A DNA stretch of 7,339 nucleotides. Origin: Candidatus Effluviviaceae Genus I sp. (GTDB lineage Bacteria > Joyebacterota > Joyebacteria > Joyebacterales > Joyebacteraceae). Each line of letters begins with the position of its first letter. Positions within the stretch are counted from its first letter, which is position 1. The translations under genes were made by a program, and so were the position numbers. Below the pieces are notes generated by a model that worked only from the letters and a program-made list of their open reading frames with translations, was not told the origin of the DNA and did no database searches. The stretch lies in assembly GCA_016867725.1 (NCBI GenBank), contig VGIX01000061.1, positions 1-7,339 of the forward strand, given 5' to 3'. Positions 5,175 to 7,339 of this stretch are shown here, in pieces.

Positions 5175-6797
5175 GTGCGCGTTCTCGTGAGCGAACCCAT
5201 CTCCGACGATGGGATGGCCGTGCTTTCCGCCTCGCTCGAGGCGGAGACCGCCTTTGGCGTCGAGAGGCACCGGCTTCTCGACCGCGTGGCGGAGTGCGAC
5301 GGCCTCATCGTGCGGAGCCATACCCGCGTGGACCGCGAGCTGCTCGACCGCGCGCCGCACCTGCGCGTCGTGGGACGGGCGGGCGTCGGCGTTGACAACA
5401 TCGACGTCGCGTACGCCACGGAGCGCGGCGTGATGGTCGTGAACGCTCCCGAGAGCAACATCGTCTCCGCCGCGGAGCACACGCTCGCGCTCATGCTCGC
5501 GCTCGCGAGGGACATCCCGGCGGTCAACGCTGGACTCAAGGGCGGCGAGTGGCCGAAGGCCGGCCGGCACGGCGTCGAGCTCTTCGGGAAGACGCTCGGC
5601 ATCGTCGGTCTGGGCCGCGTGGGCTCGATGGTCGCGGTCCGGGCGGCCGCGTTCGGGATGAAGGTCGTGGCCTACGATCCCTACATCGCGCTGGAGCGCT
5701 TCGAGGCGTTCGGCGCGGTGCGCGTCGAGAACCTCGACGATCTCATCCAGGCGAGCGACTACCTGAGCGTGCACACGCCGAAGACCGACGAGACCTACGG
5801 GATGATCGGCGCCCGCGAGCTTGCGCTCGCGCGTCCCGGCGTCCGCGTCATCAACTGCGCGCGGGGCGGCATCGTGAACGAGGACGCGCTCGCGGAGGCG
5901 CTCCGCTCGGGGCGCGTCGCGGCCGCGGGCGTGGACGTGTTCGACTGCGAGCCTGTCAGGTCGCACCCGCTCTTCTCGTTCCCGCAGGTCGTCGTCACGC
6001 CGCATCTCGGCGGCTCCACCGAGGAGGCGCAGGCGCGGGTCGGCACCACAGTCGCCGAGCAGGTCGTGGAAGCGCTCGCGGGGCGGCTGCCGAAGTACGC
6101 CATCAACATGCCGCTCGCCGACAGCGAGACGATGGCGTTCGTGCGGCCGTTCCTGCCGCTCGCCGAGGCTATGGGGAGCGCGTTCACGCAGCTCTTCGGG
6201 CTTCCGGTCGGCGGCGTCGAGGTGCGGTTCGGAGGCGAGCTGGGCCGGTACCGCACCGAGCTGGCCGCGTCGGCGTTCCTGAAGGGGCTGCTCGAGCCGG
6301 TCGAGGGAGACCAGGTCAACCTGGTGAACGGCCGGGCGGTCGCGAAGAGGCGCGGCATCGCCGTGACGGAGTCGCGCACGACCGACTGCGGCGCGTACAC
6401 GAGCCTTATCACGGCGCGGGGCGCGGATGGGCGCGCGCGCACGCTGTCGGGGACGCTCCTCGGCAGCGCGGGCGCGCGGCTGACCGAGATCAACGGGTTT
6501 GAGGTGGACCTGCCGCCGAGCGGCACTGTCGTCGTCTGCTGGTTCGACGCGCGCGCGGTGTGCGAGCCGGGCGTCGTCGGACGCGTGGGCACGCTGCTCG
6601 GGCGGGCGGGTCTCAACATATCGAGGATGGAGGTGGGCCGGGAGGTCGTCGGCGAGCGGGCCGTCATGGTCATCTCGCTCGGCGACGACGCGGCCCCCGA
6701 GGCGCTGGCGTCGCTGAGCGACATCGAGGAACTCTGCGAGGCGCGGCTGGTGAGATTCCTTAGGAGGGAAGCATGGACGCACGGAAGATCATCCTGA
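5175..6797 (+). CDS. serA: D-3-phosphoglycerate dehydrogenase (long form with ASB and ACT domains)
   Basis: Cytoplasmic enzyme oxidising 3-phospho-D-glycerate to 3-phosphohydroxypyruvate with NAD+, the first step of L-serine synthesis. The 540-residue length matches the long bacterial/animal class. The substrate-domain motifs are 'IVRSHT' (45-50) and '[12 protein letters not shown]' (66-77). The Rossmann loop is G145-L-G147-R-V-G150, with D168 placed to bind the NAD ribose. The catalytic set is R230 (in 'CARGG'), E259 (in 'DVFDCEP') and H277 (in '[12 protein letters not shown]'), with the spacing seen in PHGDH. The intervening ASB domain spans about 315-445 ('[15 protein letters not shown]'), and the ACT domain about 451-530 ('[19 protein letters not shown]'). 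The ACT effector loop is odd: it is longer than usual and reads '[10 protein letters not shown]' where relatives have a 'H.D.PG'-like sequence. The last 25 nt overlap the next gene. Other 2-hydroxyacid dehydrogenases are unlikely given the ASB and ACT domains. Confidence 0.97.
   Translation: MRVLVSEPISDDGMAVLSASLEAETAFGVERHRLLDRVAECDGLIVRSHTRVDRELLDRAPHLRVVGRAGVGVDNIDVAYATERGVMVVNAPESNIVSAAEHTLALMLALARDIPAVNAGLKGGEWPKAGRHGVELFGKTLGIVGLGRVGSMVAVRAAAFGMKVVAYDPYIALERFEAFGAVRVENLDDLIQASDYLSVHTPKTDETYGMIGARELALARPGVRVINCARGGIVNEDALAEALRSGRVAAAGVDVFDCEPVRSHPLFSFPQVVVTPHLGGSTEEAQARVGTTVAEQVVEALAGRLPKYAINMPLADSETMAFVRPFLPLAEAMGSAFTQLFGLPVGGVEVRFGGELGRYRTELAASAFLKGLLEPVEGDQVNLVNGRAVAKRRGIAVTESRTTDCGAYTSLITARGADGRARTLSGTLLGSAGARLTEINGFEVDLPPSGTVVVCWFDARAVCEPGVVGRVGTLLGRAGLNISRMEVGREVVGERAVMVISLGDDAAPEALASLSDIEELCEARLVRFLRREAWTHGRSS
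6762..6767 (+). promoter_or_regulatory. Shine-Dalgarno of the trpB2-like gene, inside the serA 3' end
   Basis: A perfect AGGAGG sits five bases before the ATG at 6773 and is wholly within serA codons. The ribosome-binding site and start codon therefore precede the serA stop, an arrangement consistent with translational coupling. Confidence 0.85.
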
Positions 6798-7339
6798 GCG
6801 AGAAGGATATCCCGAGGGCCTGGTACAACGTCGCGCCGGACCTGCCCAGGCCGCTCGACCCTCCGCTCCACCCGCAGACGCGGAAGCCCCTCGGACCCGA
6901 GGACCTGCTGCCGCTCTTCCCGATGGACCTCATCCTCCAGGAGGTCTCGGCCGAGCCCGAGATCCCGATCCCGGAGGAGGTGCTCGACATCTACTCGCTG
7001 TGGAGGCCGACGCCGCTCGTGCGCGCGCGGCGGCTCGAGGCGTTCCTCAGGACGCCCGCGAGGATCTTCTACAAGAACGAGGGAGTGAGCGCCGCCGGCA
7101 GCCACAAGCCCAACACCTCGGTCCCGCAGGCGTACTACAACAAGAAGGCGGGCGTGAAGCGCCTGACGACCGAGACGGGCGCGGGGCAGTGGGGGAGCGC
7201 GCTCTCGTTCGCGTGCAACTGCTTCGGGCTGGACTGCACGGTGTACATGGTGAAGGTGAGCTACGAGCAGAAGCCGTACCGCCGGTCGCTCATGCGCATC
7301 TGGGGCGCGGACGTCCACGCGAGCCCCAGCCTCGAGACC
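6773..7339 (+). CDS. trpB2: TrpB2-type tryptophan synthase beta-like PLP enzyme, 3'-truncated
   Basis: The frame is open for 189 codons to the window end; family members are roughly 430-450 residues, so less than half is visible. It starts '[10 protein letters not shown]', with the N-terminal extension ('[18 protein letters not shown]') typical of the TrpB2 class and absent from ordinary TrpB1. It then has 'LWRPTPL' (76-82), the PLP lysine K112 in 'GSHKPNT', and 'ETGAGQWG' (134-141), in which E134 matches the catalytic Glu109 of Salmonella TrpB. The W140 in place of the TrpB1 histidine is a TrpB2 hallmark. '[17 protein letters not shown]' (158-174) is also TrpB2-like. The family condenses indole with L-serine to make L-tryptophan. 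TrpB2 usually works without a tight TrpA partner, and serine deaminase or indole-salvage roles have been proposed. Its overlap with serA fits a serine-consuming enzyme. The 3' end and any trpA neighbour are outside the window. Confidence 0.93.
   Translation, partial: MDARKIILSEKDIPRAWYNVAPDLPRPLDPPLHPQTRKPLGPEDLLPLFPMDLILQEVSAEPEIPIPEEVLDIYSLWRPTPLVRARRLEAFLRTPARIFYKNEGVSAAGSHKPNTSVPQAYYNKKAGVKRLTTETGAGQWGSALSFACNCFGLDCTVYMVKVSYEQKPYRRSLMRIWGADVHASPSLET

Noticed and set aside
4734-6782. Long open frame on the minus strand (682 codons) opposite serA and the end of the secreted protein
   Set aside because: It is Arg/Ala/Asp-rich low-complexity sequence with no recognisable domain, lies opposite well-supported serA, crosses a terminator hairpin, and is expected from third-position GC bias.
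5795-7318. Long open frame on the minus strand (507 codons) opposite serA and trpB2
   Set aside because: It covers the conserved active-site coding regions of two clear enzymes and its product has no family-like motifs; it is a GC-bias shadow.

Overview
The window is a GC-rich bacterial chromosomal segment with four genes, all on the + strand: two large secreted or surface proteins followed by a two-gene amino-acid metabolism unit. The taxon is inferred from protein style only. A C-terminal FlgD-like/T9SS-like Ig domain, a long InlB-type repeat array, and a tail-fibre-like secreted protein that opens with an 'ISYQG.L.D..GNPV.DG' module are together typical of high-GC FCB-group and allied candidate phyla (for example Eisenbacteria- or Krumholzibacteria-like genomes). 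There is no phage integrase, transposase, tRNA or CRISPR array.

Region 1 (1-2709) is the 3' part of a large repeat protein whose start lies off the left edge. It holds one partial and ten complete Listeria-Bacteroides (InlB B / Flg_new) repeats, then a ~93-residue C-terminal Ig-like sorting or anchoring domain. Seven consecutive repeats keep a period of 219-222 bp, and the DNA shows patchwork near-identity between units, which suggests recent exchange among repeats. A GC-rich hairpin follows at 2737-2766.

Region 2 (2710-5123) has a ~200-nt spacer with a possible promoter and a hairpin that abuts a strong Shine-Dalgarno sequence. It is followed by a 715-residue signal-peptide protein (2912-5059) made of an N-terminal beta module, two 'NVGIGTSTP' tail-fibre-like modules, a Gly/Tyr-rich repeat belt and a conserved-looking C-terminal domain. 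A bulged 14-bp hairpin with a short T-rich tail (5082-5123) ends this unit.

Region 3 (5175-7339) contains serA (D-3-phosphoglycerate dehydrogenase, long ASB+ACT form). It overlaps by 25 nt the start of a TrpB2-type, PLP-dependent tryptophan synthase beta-like gene, which runs off the right edge. SerA makes the committed precursor of L-serine and TrpB-family enzymes consume L-serine, so the overlapping pair is metabolically coherent. The effector loop of the SerA ACT domain departs from the usual serine-binding pattern.

I see no clearly new multi-gene system. The observations most worth following up are the mosaic repeat array, the architecture of the 715-residue protein, the unusual SerA ACT loop and the serA-trpB2 coupling.
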